A stretch of 64,000 nt of DNA from Arabidopsis thaliana (GCF_000001735.4 NC_003075.7:16803001-16867000); one strand, 5' to 3'. Shown: positions 43,531 through 56,407, counted from the stretch's first letter. Notes: generated from the letters alone by a model not told the origin. Numbers and translations are program-made.

Positions 43531-45448
43531 ATGGATTTGATGCAAATGGATAAGCGTTTGGATTCAACGGAGCAAGTGGTTGAAGAAATCATGAGAATTC
43601 ACAGATCTCTACCCGCAAGACCAGGAATTGACGAAGTTGAAGCTGCCAAGGGTTTGATTGACAACGTTGAGAAAGAAGATCAAGCTTGTTTAGAAGCCAT
43701 TGCTAGACAGAGGAAAAGCTCTGAAGTTCCTGGTGAGCTTTTCATGGTGTTGCAAGAAATGAAGAAGGGTTATGTTCAGTTTCGTAGCAAAGAACAGATA
43801 AGAGAAGCTTTGAAGCTTCTCGATCTGGAATCTGTTCACTCTTTGTTCGATGATTTCATTCAAAGAGCTTCTAATTGCATTGCTTCTCCTTCCTCTAACG
43901 GCTCTGTTTCGTCTCGTCCTCCGCTGCCTCCGGCGACTACGACGGCTGCTCGTTCTGATTCTCAGTCAAGTTTGAATTTTTCTGAGAGAGCTCCCGTTCG
44001 CCCCAAGGATATGGTTTCGCGAGACGATAGCTTCGTCACAAAGTCTAAGCCTTCTTCTCTCTACAGTGATGGTTTTGCAGCTCCTCCTCGAAGACCACAG
44101 ATTCTCGATTCAACACTTACCACCGGTAAGTTAACCCTTCTCTTCTCTTAGTCCCGTTGATTCAAAGCTCTAGTTTACTCAATTGGTACTCGAACTTATG
44201 ATTCTCTAGATATAGAAAGTTTAGGACTTGGAATTGTTTAAAGTTTAAACCTTGCAATAGATTAAGTTAGTAACTGTAGTGTGAATCGTTTGTTATGTGT
44301 AGGCAATGATGGAGAGAAGCTGAGTTTGATAAAACTTGCTAGTTTGATTGAGGTATCAGCTAAGAAAGCTACACAAGAGATAAATCTACAGAACAAGTTA
44401 ACGGAACAACTCGAGTGGCTTCCAGATTCTCTTGGCAAGTTATCGAGTTTAACTTCGCTTGATTTGTCTGAGAATCACATTGTGGTGTTGCCAAACACTA
44501 TAGGAGGACTTTCTTCCTTGACAAAACTCGATTTGCATTCCAACAGAATCGGTCAGCTTCCTGAGTCTATAGGAGAATTGTTGAACTTGGTTTACCTCAA
44601 TCTTGGTAGCAACCAGTTATCATCTCTGCCTTCAGCGTTTAGTAGATTGGTTCGACTCGAGGAGCTTGATTTGAGCTGTAACAACCTCCCGATTCTCCCT
44701 GAATCCATAGGTTCGCTTGTGAGTCTAAAGAAGCTCGACGTTGAGACAAATGATATCGAAGAGATCCCATATTCTATTGGTGGATGTTCTTCTCTGATAG
44801 AACTCCGTGCAGATTATAACAAACTAAAGGCTCTTCCAGAAGCTATTGGGAAGATTACTACATTAGAGATCTTGTCTGTGCGTTACAATAACATCAGGCA
44901 GTTACCTACGACGATGTCTTCTTTAGCTAGCCTCAAAGAGCTGGATGTGAGTTTCAACGAGCTCGAGTCAGTGCCAGAGAGTTTGTGTTTTGCCACTACA
45001 CTTGTGAAACTGAATATTGGAAACAATTTCGCTGACATGGTATCGCTCCCGAGATCAATAGGCAACCTTGAGATGCTTGAAGAGCTTGATATAAGCAATA
45101 ATCAGATCCGTGTTCTACCTGACTCCTTCAAAATGCTTACAAAGTTGCGTGTGTTTCGTGCTCAGGAGAATCCACTACACATTCCTCCTCGTGATATAGC
45201 TGAAAAGGGCCCTCAGGTTCTGTTCTCTCTCTCTGTGTCTCTCTATGTCATCATGTGTCTAGATTCTAAATGGTACTCACTCACGGATGAGTTCATCATA
45301 CTTACAGGCCGTTGTTCAATACATGAATGATCTTGTGGAGACGAGAAACGCGAAATCTCTAATGGTTAAGCCAAAGAAGAGCTGGGTCCAGATGTGCTTC
45401 TTCTCGAAATCCAACAAGAGAAAACAGAGCAGCATGGAGATTGTCTAA
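43531..45448 (+). CDS. PIRL4: Plant intracellular Ras-group-related LRR protein 4
   Basis: Three exons: 43531-44125, 44303-45216 and 45308-45448; 549 aa. The N-terminal part (MDLMQMDKRLDSTEQVVEEI) is helical and followed by a Ser/Pro-rich linker (ASPSSNGSVSSRPPLPPA). From ATQEINLQNKLTEQLEWLPD to about PDSFKMLTKLRVFRAQENPL lie ten or so leucine-rich repeats of the Ras-suppressor (SHOC2/RSU1) type, each like LSSLTKLDLHSNRIGQLPES. The C-terminus is basic (KPKKSWVQMCFFSKSNKRKQ). There is no signal peptide or membrane span, so it is cytosolic. PIRLs are a nine-member plant family; some act in pollen development. A likely 3' UTR intron follows the stop at 45481-45584, only 32 nt downstream, too near to trigger nonsense-mediated decay by the usual 50-nt rule. 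Confidence 0.95.
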
Positions 45449-48400
45449 CACAGCTGATAATGTCTCTGACCCTAAATCAGGTAACACTTTCCTTTAATTC
45501 CCAAACTCAAAAATCAAGATTCACTCTCAGTATTATACAAATACAACAAATAACACATGTTTTGTTTTTCCCTCCTTCTTTCAGGTAATTCTGTTAAAGC
45601 TGTTGACAGCACAAGTGACAAACATATCCAGCTATCTTCTTCACACGACAATGCATTGATTTGCATTGCAACTCCAAGTACTGTAGATGTTTCACTATTC
45701 ATTCTTTGTTTGTTTCTTTCTTCACTATTCACATGTATCAATGTGCACAACATTGTTTCATTCATGTCTCTCCACATATCATAGAGCCCATCCCAAAACA
45801 GAATCGAACCATGTCCCTTGTAGATTGAGGTTTTCATTAAGCTCTTACCATGTTTGTCTATCGTCTCTGGTTTTGTTTCTTTGGTTTGAAACTTAAGACA
45901 CTCACATCTGTGTATATGGATAGAGATGTGATGTAAATGTGATGGCTTTGAAGTTTAGAGGAGAGATGTGACATGAGTTGGCTTTGAACGTGGTTTTGTC
46001 TAGAGAGTAACTTGGTTAATTAATACTCCCTTGTAATAATGCAACTTCTTTTTTGTTTTGTTTTGTCTATGTGTATAATCGTCACGAGACATGGTCTTTC
46101 TTTCATGTGTGTTATCATATTATGATACATGTGACTTCACATGTGAACCAATGAATGAAGCAAAACTTTGTTCAACATCAAAACCCCATATCTCTCTTCA
46201 TTCTGTGGAAAAAAACATCCAGTCCATACAGAGTCTTTATTGGGCTGGATCTGGGGTTGCATTATTTAGGCCTAATTTACTCTTAATTTTCTTCATATGG
46301 CTCCTTCAGGTATAACTATTTAGCAATGGCCCAGCCCATATAGGCCACTTGTACAAACAAAACAATTTTACTCTCACTTTAGTTTTTTTTTTTAAAGAAA
46401 AAAAAAAGAAACCTCTTATGTTGAAAACTTAACGCATCTTATGATCAACATCATCTGATTTGGTTTAATTTTGGGTTAACTTCATTGAACAAACTTGATG
46501 TAGCTTTTTCGAATGTAGTAGATGATGTAATATAGTGAAAAGGTCATATTTTGGGTATAGGATTTGCCAACTTTCCATAATGAGGCTGGCAAAAAGTGGT
46601 AGTAAATTAAAAGTCACATATATAATGTGAACATTAGAAATAAGTAGGAAAAAAAGGTTAGGGAAGATTAAGAGACGAAGGAGTGAATCTTTGAAAATGT
46701 CACTTTATTGACTATGAGGGAAAAAGATAGTTAGGAGGAAAGTACCTCTAATGAAAATTATTATTGATATAAATTATTTTTTATTTTTTAAAAAAGAGAG
46801 CTAGTTGTTAAACCTCGGACCATTCTCTCTATCTAACTTTCTCTTATTCTTCTTAATTTATAAGTTGATTAGATTTATATATTCCTGAAAATGATGATCA
46901 TCTAGGAAGTAAATATTCTTGGAAGCAAAATGTCACTTTACACTATACACATTATACGCCAAAAACCTAAATGATAATATGTTCAAAGAAAAAGTGCGAG
47001 GGAATACTTGAGTTTGAAGCTAATAAAATCAACGGAAAACTTGTCTTAACAACTTTTCCAATGTTCTCATTTGTTTTTGCTCATAATCACCTCTTTAATT
47101 TTAGATAAGCTTTTTTGCATATGTTATATAAAGTTTTTAAAACAGGATTACAAGAATCCGAGGGTGCAATTGAAAACTTGTAATAAACTCAACAGTAACA
47201 AAGTCTAATGCATCAAACTGAAAAAATCAATAAATGGACTCTCGTCTATGGTAGTATTTGAGGATGTTTATCGGAAAGTTGGAAAACGTTCGGTCTTAAC
47301 AAGAAAATACAAAAGAAAAGTTGGATAACATTGAGCTATGATTAGAAGACAGAAAATGTAAAAAGCCAAGTTAAAAAGATGAAAAGTTTTGGCCGAAATT
47401 TTTGTATCACTTTATTGCCTCTTGGGTGCAATTTAATAAACATATCGAGAAAAAGAGAGGGAAAGAGATAAGGCATAAGATTCCATTAAGCGAAACTGAA
47501 AGGTGGATGATACTTGGGCTTGTCATGCGTTTCTAATGTCTATAAGTTTGGTGGTACGTTTATCGTTTCCCTTCAATATTCCTCTTTCTCCACTTTATTC
47601 ACTTTAATTATTATTCCCCATATTCACAATTTACATGAAATGATAGCAGTCTAGTAGCATTCGATAGTCTTAATGAGAATTTAATTTAAAACTGTGAGAC
47701 AACAAAAAAAAGAATGAATTTATCTTAAGTTGTCGATATCTAAGTTCGGAATTAGTTAGAGTAGGACACATGCAGTCACACAGACTCACAGATAACCATT
47801 TTAAAGGAAAAAATCCAGAAGATTATAGCTATGTGAATCTATAAGTACATATAACTATAAACCAAAATAATTGAATTACTATAATGGTGAAAAGGGACCT
47901 AACAATATTATTCATCGTCAAATTTATGCTTGTTTTGACATGGAATAGTTTTTAGATATTTTGAGATATTTTGTTAAATCCATAAATGTTTGTGAATTAC
48001 GTATAAATTTAAACCAAAATATATTGAATTGCTATAATGGTGAAAAGGGACCTAACAAAATTGATTATCGTCAAATTTACCTCTGTTTAACAAGGAGTAC
48101 TCTTTTTAGATATTTTGAGATATTTTGTTAAGTCGATAAATGTTTGTTTATAAGTTAATCCTCATCAATTTGCATTATAAATAACCAAAAACTTATTTAA
48201 ATCCGCCGCTAATGACTAGGTGATACCATAAATGTAAATATACGAAAAATAATTTGAATTGCTATAATGATGAAAGAGACCTAACATAGTTCATTTTCAT
48301 CAAAATTAATAATTTATTTATTTCACATGGAGTATTCCTTGGATATTTTGTTAGATATATTTTATTTTCAAATAATATAAAATACATCTGTGACTTAAAT

Positions 48401-49232
48401 TATACGTGGTCAATATTTCTATTCGTTATATCTAATTTTAAAACAAATATATTTTGTTATATTTTGTTTTCATATATTTTGTTTACTGTATAGACTATAG
48501 AGTTTTTTAAATTACATGTATAGATCTTTTAGCACAAAATAAATCATGCATTATATGCATTCGGATATTGTTGGATAGAAATGAGACCGAGTCATCCTTA
48601 TTTGCGGGTAATGGAGATGAGGCCATTACATGCTTCCTTTGACTTATGACTGAAAATAAGGTAAACTTTTAAATACGCACATACATTTATCATGATTTTA
48701 TTCATTTTGTTTAATTTGCATATAACCATCTTCTTCTTATAACTAATTTGTTTTATAAAAAAATATTACAATCACTACACACTAACATTTCGCCAAAACA
48801 TAATACTAATGGACTTATAGTGTGCCAATTTTCCTAATTCTAGTAATCAACAAAAGAATTGCTAGATATTTGCAAAACATTACAAGAAAATCAAGGAAAT
48901 AAATAATTTTCAGTTCCAAATTAAAAAATAGTATAGTTTTTTGTTTTGTTTTTTTTTGGGTGTGTTTTGCTCTGAAACGAGTTCACATGACCGACTCTTT
49001 TCTTAGTGCTCAGGTTGTCCAATCAGTAAGTATATTGTGGATTTTTTTGGAAATAAAAAATGAACATCTCGAATGTCGAAATTTCATCTGATTAATTCAG
49101 AACAGAGGATTACAGAGGAGAAATATAAAAGTACTTAACTAAAGATCACTAATTCCTAATTAATTAATACTTTACTTTTAATCATGCCGATATTTTTAGC
49201 AAATTATAAAAATTTAATAAAGTGAAAACATT
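45449..49232. other. Long spacer between convergent PIRL4 and RHA3B
   Basis: 3.8 kb including the PIRL4 3' UTR. Strongly AT-rich, no convincing ORF, tRNA or transposase. A diverged triplicate repeat lies at 47855-48350. Convergent genes need no promoter here, so the length is not explained by either neighbour. Confidence 0.55.
47855..48350. repeat. Three diverged tandem copies of a 150-bp AT-rich unit
   Basis: The motif TTGAATTRCTATAATGGTGA with AAAGGGACCTAACA begins at 47871, 48024 and 48254 (spacing 153 and 230 bp). Each copy continues with a TCRTCAAA stretch and ends in TTTAGATATTTTGAGATATT or a shortened form. Copies 1 and 2 are most alike; copy 3 is older or truncated. No ORF. Confidence 0.8.
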
Positions 49233-49835
49233 TCAAGGAAGAAAAGCAGGAATAATGGCGGAAGTGAACTGTGAAGGATGTTGGTGATGAGGAGGTTGAT
49301 CTTTGACCTGAGTCTCCGCCGTCGAAGCATGGTGCCCACACCTATCACACTTCACCGGCACCAGTATCCGACGACAAGACGGACACGACGACCGTGAAGT
49401 CAACCACTTGTCTATACACGCCACGTGGAAGGCGTGACTACACAGCGGTAAGATTCTGATTTCTTCGCCCTCCGAAAATTCCGTTATGCATATTGCACAC
49501 TCGGTGGATGAATCTCCGTCTCCGACTGAAGAGCACGGTAGATCGTCAGCGGCGGCGGCGGTAGAGGCAGAGGCGGTGTAAGTTGATTTAGGGAGAGCTT
49601 GAAGTGCTTTTTTCTTGAGGCCTTTGTTAGGCGGTGGAGCTTCTCCGACGGCGGCGGGATTAACTCCGGTGAGACGGCGGAGCCAAGCGCAGCGAGCTAC
49701 GGCGGCTAAACCGGCTACGCATACGAGAGCGCAGAGAAGTGCTGAGAGAATCACAACCATGTCGGTTTCGGCGGCGAGGATTTCTTCCGGTGGTGGAGGC
49801 GACGCCGTACCAAGGAATCTAGAGGAGCGAGTCAT
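49233..49835 (-). CDS. RHA3B: ATL-type RING-H2 E3 ubiquitin ligase RHA3B
   Basis: Intronless, 200 aa. One membrane span at about residues 26-49 ([20 protein letters not shown]) is followed by a basic juxtamembrane stretch (CAWLRRLTG). A linker with [13 protein letters not shown] carries the usual ATL GLD-region position. The RING-H2 finger has C113, C116, C132, H134, H137, C140, C151 and C154 ([17 protein letters not shown]), with W144 for E2 binding. The C-terminus holds an extra CDRCGHH motif and a His/Pro-rich tail. ATL proteins are membrane-anchored ubiquitin ligases, often stress-induced. On the minus strand a TATA box lies at 49973-49980, 138 bp upstream of the start. Confidence 0.94.
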   Translation of the reverse strand: MTRSSRFLGTASPPPPEEILAAETDMVVILSALLCALVCVAGLAAVARCAWLRRLTGVNPAAVGEAPPPNKGLKKKALQALPKSTYTASASTAAAADDLPCSSVGDGDSSTECAICITEFSEGEEIRILPLCSHAFHVACIDKWLTSRSSCPSCRRILVPVKCDRCGHHASTAETQVKDQPPHHQHPSQFTSAIIPAFLP

Positions 49836-52800
49836 TTTGTTTTGGTTTTGAGTTCTGTTTTTAGGGGAAGAGGAAATGTGAAAGACAGAAGGAAGAGAGA
49901 CTTTGTTGTTGTTTAGAGGAGAAGAAGAATCTGATCCAAGTTATAATAGAGACACACACATACACATCTATACTTATATAAGACATGTCCAAATTGCAGA
50001 TTAAAATTAATTAAATATTAATAAGTAGTGTTCATTTAATTCCATGTCATATCGGCAAAAAAAGGTTTTGGATGAATAGAAGAAAAACTTAGTTTTACAA
50101 CTTTTCCGAAGATAAATAATGAGATTGCAGTATCCATAAAGACAAACATATTTGAATCTTTATTTAAAAGTAAAAAAAAATTGATCACTTTTTATTTTTT
50201 TTTGGGTAATTCAAGTTTGATGTTCTACAAACAACATCTTTATTTTTAGGTAACCCAAAGTTTACTCGAGTGGTCCAAATTTAAATGTTCAACCCAAGAT
50301 TTTAAATTTTTAATGCATGCTTTGAACTTTGGAAGTTTATAAAGTTCTGATTTACAAATTGATAAATCATATAAGTATGTGTAGTTAAACTAATAGAATC
50401 ATCAACTGAATTTTTTTAATTATGCCGTTACAAAAATTTACAGAATTAGGTACTTTTGTATGCAAAACTATATATATCATCATTCCATTTTGTTATTTTT
50501 GACAAAACTAATACTTTAATATAAAAAATAAACATTTCCTCGTGTGATTCAAAGACTATAGATTGAAATACTTTATCATATACAAAAATTATTATGATTT
50601 CTGATTTAAGACAGAATTTATGTCTCAACGAATAAGTTATCTTGTTTAAGAAAAATCTAAAGTACTAATACAATCTGTTACGACTAAATTATTTCTTAGC
50701 CGCATGGGAGATCTTGGGCAACATGCCTCAACATAGATACGGGTTTTAATTTAAATAATGTTCTCCTCCAAAATACATTTAGATAAGAGATTTGGAAATA
50801 TCGTAATCGAATACAATAAAGAATTAAATTGCCGTATATTATTAGAAAACCAGACATGGAAAAAGATGGGTAGGTGTGGGCGCTCTTTTTAGGTTCTGTT
50901 TGACGAACTCATTATCAAAAGGTGTAAGTGTAAATTACTTTCTTACCTAAACCTACTTCTATTAGACTCTTTTATTCTGCATTCTTCAAATTTTTTGGGC
51001 ATCTTGAAAGATTCCTTTAAAACAAAAAAAAGGGTAAAAGATTGAGATCAGAAGATGGTTTTGTTGACAGGTGGTGCTGAAGTTTGGATTCAATGAATTT
51101 CGAAGTTCTTGCGATATTGTCAAGTTTTCCTCTTGGAATACCATATTTGTTTTAATAGATATACTGTAGTTGTTAGTTTAGATATATTATTTTTCATAAC
51201 CGAGTTTGTTTACATTTGTATATGTTAGGATAGAATGATGTAGCCATGTAGGTGGGATCTTGATAAGTGATAACTATCAATTTACAGAATCTTTGAAATG
51301 AATCTACGTGTCCTCAAAGGTAGCATAATATATTTACATTATAGTATTAACAGCAGGTACCACCGTCCACGTGTGCATAAAGTTTTGGTGTTTCTAGACT
51401 CTCTTGTCATACTACTAACTGAAATATTGTAATATGGTTTTCACACTAAAAAATCGAATCAACCCAATATATTATCAAATCAAACCAACGACGATAAATT
51501 TTACCTAAAACTTTTTTTTTAAAACGATTTTCAGCCGAAATATCACAAGATTATCGGTCTTGGGCTAGACTCTAGAGAGGGATAGATAGATGGAACTTAG
51601 AAAATAATAAATGGAAAAAGATATTAAAAGAATAATAACTTTGAAGTTCAAAGTACAATCGGAATGGAATATCAGTCTTTTGCGTGAATGCGTGTGATGT
51701 GAGTCTTGACGTCGTATATGGAACCAAAAAGGTGAAAAAGCAAACCGAGTTATTAAACCACTAATTAAAACTATAAGACATTCTTAGCACATCGGATTAA
51801 ATAGAAGAAAATCAACAATAATTGAGAACGGAAGCATTAATTATGACATGTAATAAACGGGAAAAACAACGACAATTATGGACTTTGGAAGCATCGATTG
51901 TACTGGGGTTTGGAGCATCAATAATCCATATTTTGGATACAACAACAATTTTGTTTGTTTTTTACTCAAATAAAGATGCTATATTTGTTATGTTCAAAAT
52001 CTCTATACATCTTTCGGTCTACGGCCAAATAGGCAAATACTTGCACCAATTACAAGCAAGTAAGTTTATATCTTGACATATAATCAATATATGATATAGT
52101 CCATGCGATTCCAGCTAACCACATATAACTAATTCATACTTTAGTGGAGCTAGCCAGATATAACTTTATTCATATAGTAGTGTGGTTATGAATCCAATAT
52201 ATAATTGATAGAGAAATGGTAGTTTCGAAGTAACGAAGGTTGACAATTTCAAAAAGCCCATACAATCAGTTTGAGAGACTTAAAAGAGTTGAATAATGTA
52301 CAGCAACAACGAGTCAAAGTCATGCTTGTGTGTTACGTGTTCTATATGTGTCCATGATTATAACGCAATAGCAATATCATGTCGGTGCGCTAACTTGTTT
52401 TGACTTTTTGGGGTCATTAAACTAAAACATCAGTTTCAATATACATATACATGACGTCATAAACGTTCCATTCAATCGCTATGCCATTTTAATATAATAG
52501 AATTTTGCAACTTTTTTTTTTCCTCAAGGTAGAATTTTATAACTATAGATTAAAATTGGATAATTAAAGTTCTTTGTTCGTTTATTTGATTAGTTTTTCT
52601 GTAGTATAGGGTCAAACAAGGCAATGTTAAAAGTCAACCATCTTCTTTATTTATATTTGTTCCTAGTTAATTACACTTAACACTGTTTGTTAATTCATTG
52701 AAATTGTTTTGTCATGTACTAACTATTGATTATTCAGTCACCGTCCCATGACATGATAATCCCACCAAGGTACCAACACGTCCAAAACAACGAAATAGGA

Positions 52801-52917
52801 AATTATTATTTAGAATCTAATGGGCTAAAAATAAGGCCCAAATAAAAAGCAAAGGCCCAATATATACTGTCACAAAAACCCTCAAAGAACAGTGAAGCTC
52901 TCATCACGATCGCAACA
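49836..52917. other. Spacer between divergent RHA3B and mitochondrial L11
   Basis: 3.1 kb holding the RHA3B promoter at its left end and the L11 promoter at its right end. The middle is AT-rich and no gene is supported; the longest ORF (51822-52076, 84 codons) has no promoter, homologous look or codon bias. A TAGAATTTT repeat around a T-run at 52499-52552 resembles the tiny insertions but is imperfect. Confidence 0.5.
52821..52882 (+). promoter_or_regulatory. Site II cluster and telo-box of the L11 promoter
   Basis: TGGGCT (52821-52826), GGCCCA (52835-52840), GGCCCA (52854-52859) and AAACCCT (52876-52882) lie within 100 bp of the ATG. The site II plus telo-box combination is the standard signature of ribosomal-protein and mitochondrial-biogenesis genes in Arabidopsis. 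Confidence 0.8.
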
Positions 52918-53385
52918 ATGGCGGCTGCTGCGAAGGAGATCCTACGGCGACCAGTGGCGGCAACAATAAGGCTAACCGTTCCGGCGGGAGGAGCGAGGCC
53001 AGCCCCACCGGTAGGTCCGGCGCTAGGTCAGTACAGGCTTAACCTGATGGCTTTCTGCAAAGACTTCAACGCTAGGACTCAAAAGTACAAACCAGACACT
53101 CCGATGGCCGTGACGATAACGGCGTTCAAGGACAACTCTTTCGAATTCACCGTCAAGTCTCCGACGGTGTCGTGGTACATCAAGAAAGCAGCTGGAGTCG
53201 ATAAAGGAAGCACACGCCCGGGTCATTTGTCGGTGACGACGCTATCGGTGAGACACGTGTACGAGATCGCGAAGGTGAAGCAGACGGATCCGTTTTGTCA
53301 GTATATGCCGTTGGAATCGATTTGCAAATCCATCATTGGTACTGCTAATTCTATGGGTATCAAGATCGTTCAGGATTTGGAGTGA
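52918..53385 (+). CDS. Mitochondrial ribosomal protein L11 (uL11m)
   Basis: Intronless, 155 aa. The start is MAAAAKEILRRPVAATIRLT. The N-terminal L11 domain is plain: VPAGGARPAPPVGPALGQYR, LNLMAFCKDFNARTQ and YKPDTPMAVTITAFKDNSF, with the proline-rich PPVGPALGQ hinge. The C-terminal rRNA-binding domain follows: FTVKSPTVSWYIKKAAGVDK, LSVTTLSVRHVYEIAKVKQ and SMGIKIVQDL. uL11 binds the GTPase-associated region of the large rRNA. The absence of a long presequence is usual for plant mitochondrial L11; plastid L11 would carry a transit peptide. The promoter (site II, telo-box) fits organelle-ribosome genes. Confidence 0.9.
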   Translation: MAAAAKEILRRPVAATIRLTVPAGGARPAPPVGPALGQYRLNLMAFCKDFNARTQKYKPDTPMAVTITAFKDNSFEFTVKSPTVSWYIKKAAGVDKGSTRPGHLSVTTLSVRHVYEIAKVKQTDPFCQYMPLESICKSIIGTANSMGIKIVQDLE

Positions 53386-54474
53386 TTTTAGGGTTTCTGA
53401 TGAAAGAGTGGAATCAATTTGCTTCTGGTAAACGTCTTTGCTTTGAGTAGTAAAGTATAAACCATGAATGAATTTCACAGATTGTTTTGTGTTTTGGTGT
53501 TACTTCCATTGTGTTGTTTGTTTCAATGGATAATTGAGCTCCAAAAGCTTTCCAAAATCAAAATAGATATTGAGTTTGTTTAACTTTGATCGTTTGAATA
53601 ATTTGGACAGTAAAGACATTGCATTGTTGTTGTTGTGGATGTAGAAATTGTTCGTATGAGCAAAGTATTCTAAAGTTTGGTCCTTTAACTTGATATATCA
53701 GATTCCATGGAAGAAGTTTTCCTCTGTAAATTCGATTTTTTCAGAGAATTGTGTGTTCATAGCTCAGTGATTTGAAGGAACAATGGGGGTGGTCTGAAAT
53801 GGCAAGACATAAGTAGGATCTTAAGGAAACAACAATCTCAAATTAACAAAACTGAAAGCTTTTGAATTGAGTTGCTTGAATCTTCTTCTGCAATATGTTT
53901 TCAAGTGTCACAGCTTTGTTTGTAGTTGTATGTTTGGAGAAACTAGAACTTTTCTTGTGTTTCATTGGAGATTAGTTTGGAGTCTGTAATCGAGCCCCAA
54001 GCTTATGAGTTATGACTATCAAGCTCGATGAAATGTCCAGCTCGAACTAGTTGCTTTTGTGACCGGATCTTTAAAATTTGCCGTCTGTCTATGGAAGTTT
54101 TTGAAATTTTGGTACCATATCGAATGTTTTTGGTCAAGCAAGACATTGACTTGGCCCTTGGGAAACAATAAGACAGAGACACCTGACCGGAGCAAAGGGC
54201 AAAATAGAGAAATAGGGAAAAAAAGTTTAAATCGGGAAAATCTGAAGCAACGAGATTGATTAAAAAAATCACAGAAAAGAGCAAAAAGTGGAGAGGGTCT
54301 TACGTTTCAGGGCCACACGCAATCTGAGTGCCATTCCTCTCTTTGTCTTTCTCTCTCTCTTTCTCTGTTCTAAGAAAGGGAAGCTCTTTGTCTTTGTTTG
54401 GGTCCTTGCCAAGATCCAATTTTTACGATCAAAATCGACCCGGTGGAATTCAGACACGTCTTTTAGATAGAGAT
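53386..54474. other. L11 3' flank and SRPK-like promoter/leader
   Basis: No gene supported. The last 150 bp (54330-54470) are CT-rich and look like the kinase 5' UTR. Confidence 0.5.
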
Positions 54475-56407
54475 ATGTCTTGTTCATCTTCTTCCGGATC
54501 AGAAGGAGAAGAAGAGGGTTTCGATGCTTACCGTAAAGGTGGTTATCACGCCGTCAGGATCGGCGATCCTTTTTCCGGTGGTCGTTACATCGCTCAGAGA
54601 AAGCTTGGTTGGGGTCAATTCTCCACCGTTTGGCTTGCCTACGATACGCTCACCTCTGTACGCATCTCTCTTCTTTTCCCATTTCTTCGATTGTTTTGTT
54701 GCTTTGATCGTAATTCTTCATTTTGACATCAACCATTCATTGGTTTCATTTTTCATCTGGCCTCTGATCTCTGACATATCGAGATTGAATCACATTTCAA
54801 TGGCACTGTTGCAAGCTAAAGACTCGTCCTTTATATACAATACGCATCTGTTACTCTTAGAAGTCCAATAGATTTTAGTGCAAGATCATTGCTTCATGTG
54901 ATGATGATTCTGATTTTGATATTGTTGGATTATAGCCCTAGATTTGGCACTGTACTAGTAGTCTCCTCTAGTTTACCAGATTTGTTAGCTCAAAATGGAT
55001 TGCGTATTAAATGGTTATAGAATCTTTAATCATAGGAAGGTAACTGTCACCCTATAAAGTATATCCTAAGAATGTTTTGCTTTGTATGTTTTTATGTCTC
55101 TTGTTGTAGACTTATGTTGCTTTGAAGATTCAGAAGAGTGCACAACAATTTGCTCAAGCTGCACTTCACGAAATCGAATTTCTTTCAGCTGCTGCTGATG
55201 GGGATCTCGACAAGACGAAATGTGTTGTTCGTCTTATTGACCATTTCAAGCATAGTGGTCCAAATGGGCAGCATTTATGCATGGTGCTTGAGTTTCTCGG
55301 CGATAGCTTGCTCCGTTTAATCAGATACAACCAGTACAAAGGTCTGAAACTGAATAAAGTCCGGGAGATTTGCAGATGTATACTGACTGGTTTAGATTAT
55401 TTGCACCGTGAGCTCGGTATGATTCACTCCGACTTAAAACCTGAAAACATTCTTCTTTGTTCCACCATTGACCCTGCCAAAGATCCCGTTAGATCTGGAC
55501 TCACCCCACTATTAGAAAAACCAGAGGGAAACGCAAACGGTGGCGCATCAACAATGAATCTGATTGAGAAGAAACTAAAGAGAAGAGCGAAAAGAGCGGT
55601 TGCTAAAATATCAGAAAGAAGAGTCTCAATGGTTACAGGTGAAGAAGCATCATCGAAAACGGAAAAAAGTCTAGATGGGATTGATATGAGATGCAAAGTG
55701 GTTGACTTTGGTAACGCTTGTTGGGCTGATAAACAGTTTGCTGAAGAGATACAAACAAGACAGTATCGAGCTCCTGAAGTAATACTAAAGTCAGGATACT
55801 CTTTCTCTGTTGATATGTGGTCTTTTGGTTGTACGGCTTTCGAGCTTGTCACAGGAGATATGCTATTTGCACCTAAAGATGGAAATGGTTATGGGGAAGA
55901 CGAGGTAAGATCTAAATCTAACCTCAAGAGTTTGCTGCTTCATTGTTTTAGCCTGATTTCTTATACGTTTTTGTTATCTGGTTTTGGATTTAGGATCACC
56001 TTGCTCTTATGATGGAACTCCTAGGAAAGATGCCTCGAAAGGTATGTGTTTTTTTTTGCTTTCCCACTGTGTTTTCTTGGTTTATAGTCTGCTTTTTGAT
56101 ATGCTTGTTTGAGCAGATTGCCATTGGAGGGGCGAAATCGAAAGACTACTTTGACAGACACGGGGACTTAAAGAGAATCCGACGGTTGAAATATTGGCCA
56201 CTTGATCGCTTGCTGATTGATAAATATAAGCTTCCGGAAGCAGAAGCAAAGGAGTTTGCTGAGTTTCTGACTCCGATTCTTGAGTTTGCGCCGGAGAAAC
56301 GACCAACTGCTCAACAGTGCTTGGATCATCCATGGATGAATGTAACAACACAGAACGATGCAGAAAATGTAGATGACCAAATGAACAACTTGCATATCAA
56401 AGGGTGA
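54475..56407 (+). CDS. SRPK-like protein kinase (SR-protein kinase family)
   Basis: Four exons: 54475-54657, 55110-55904, 55994-56041 and 56117-56407; 438 aa. The start MSCSSSSGSEGEEEGFDAYR is acidic and serine-rich; GGYHAVRIGDPFSGGRYIAQ and RKLGWGQFSTVWLAYD form the glycine-rich loop, and TYVALKIQKSAQQF carries the ATP lysine. The catalytic loop reads IHSDLKPENILL, with Ser where most kinases have Arg and other SRPKs Thr. A basic spacer insert (NLIEKKLKRRAKRAVAKISE) separates the lobes, shorter than in animals. Then DFGNACWADKQFAEEIQTRQ and YRAPEVILKSGYSFSVDMWS, typical of SRPKs. SRPKs phosphorylate Arg/Ser repeats of splicing factors to control their location. Cytosolic/nuclear location and SR-protein substrate are inferred from the family. 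Confidence 0.93.

Noticed and set aside
46091-46315. 74-codon ORF downstream of PIRL4
   Set aside because: Low-complexity composition, no promoter, no family resemblance.
48931-48966. T-run followed by GGGTGTG as a fourth A-tailed micro-insertion
   Set aside because: The flanking direct repeat is only about 7 bp (TGTTTTG-like) in T-rich DNA, not enough to call.
52499-52552. TAGAATTTTGCAACT / TAGAATTTTATAACT around a T-run as another micro-insertion
   Set aside because: The repeat has two mismatches and the junction lacks the ACC-A motif. Kept as a weak candidate only.
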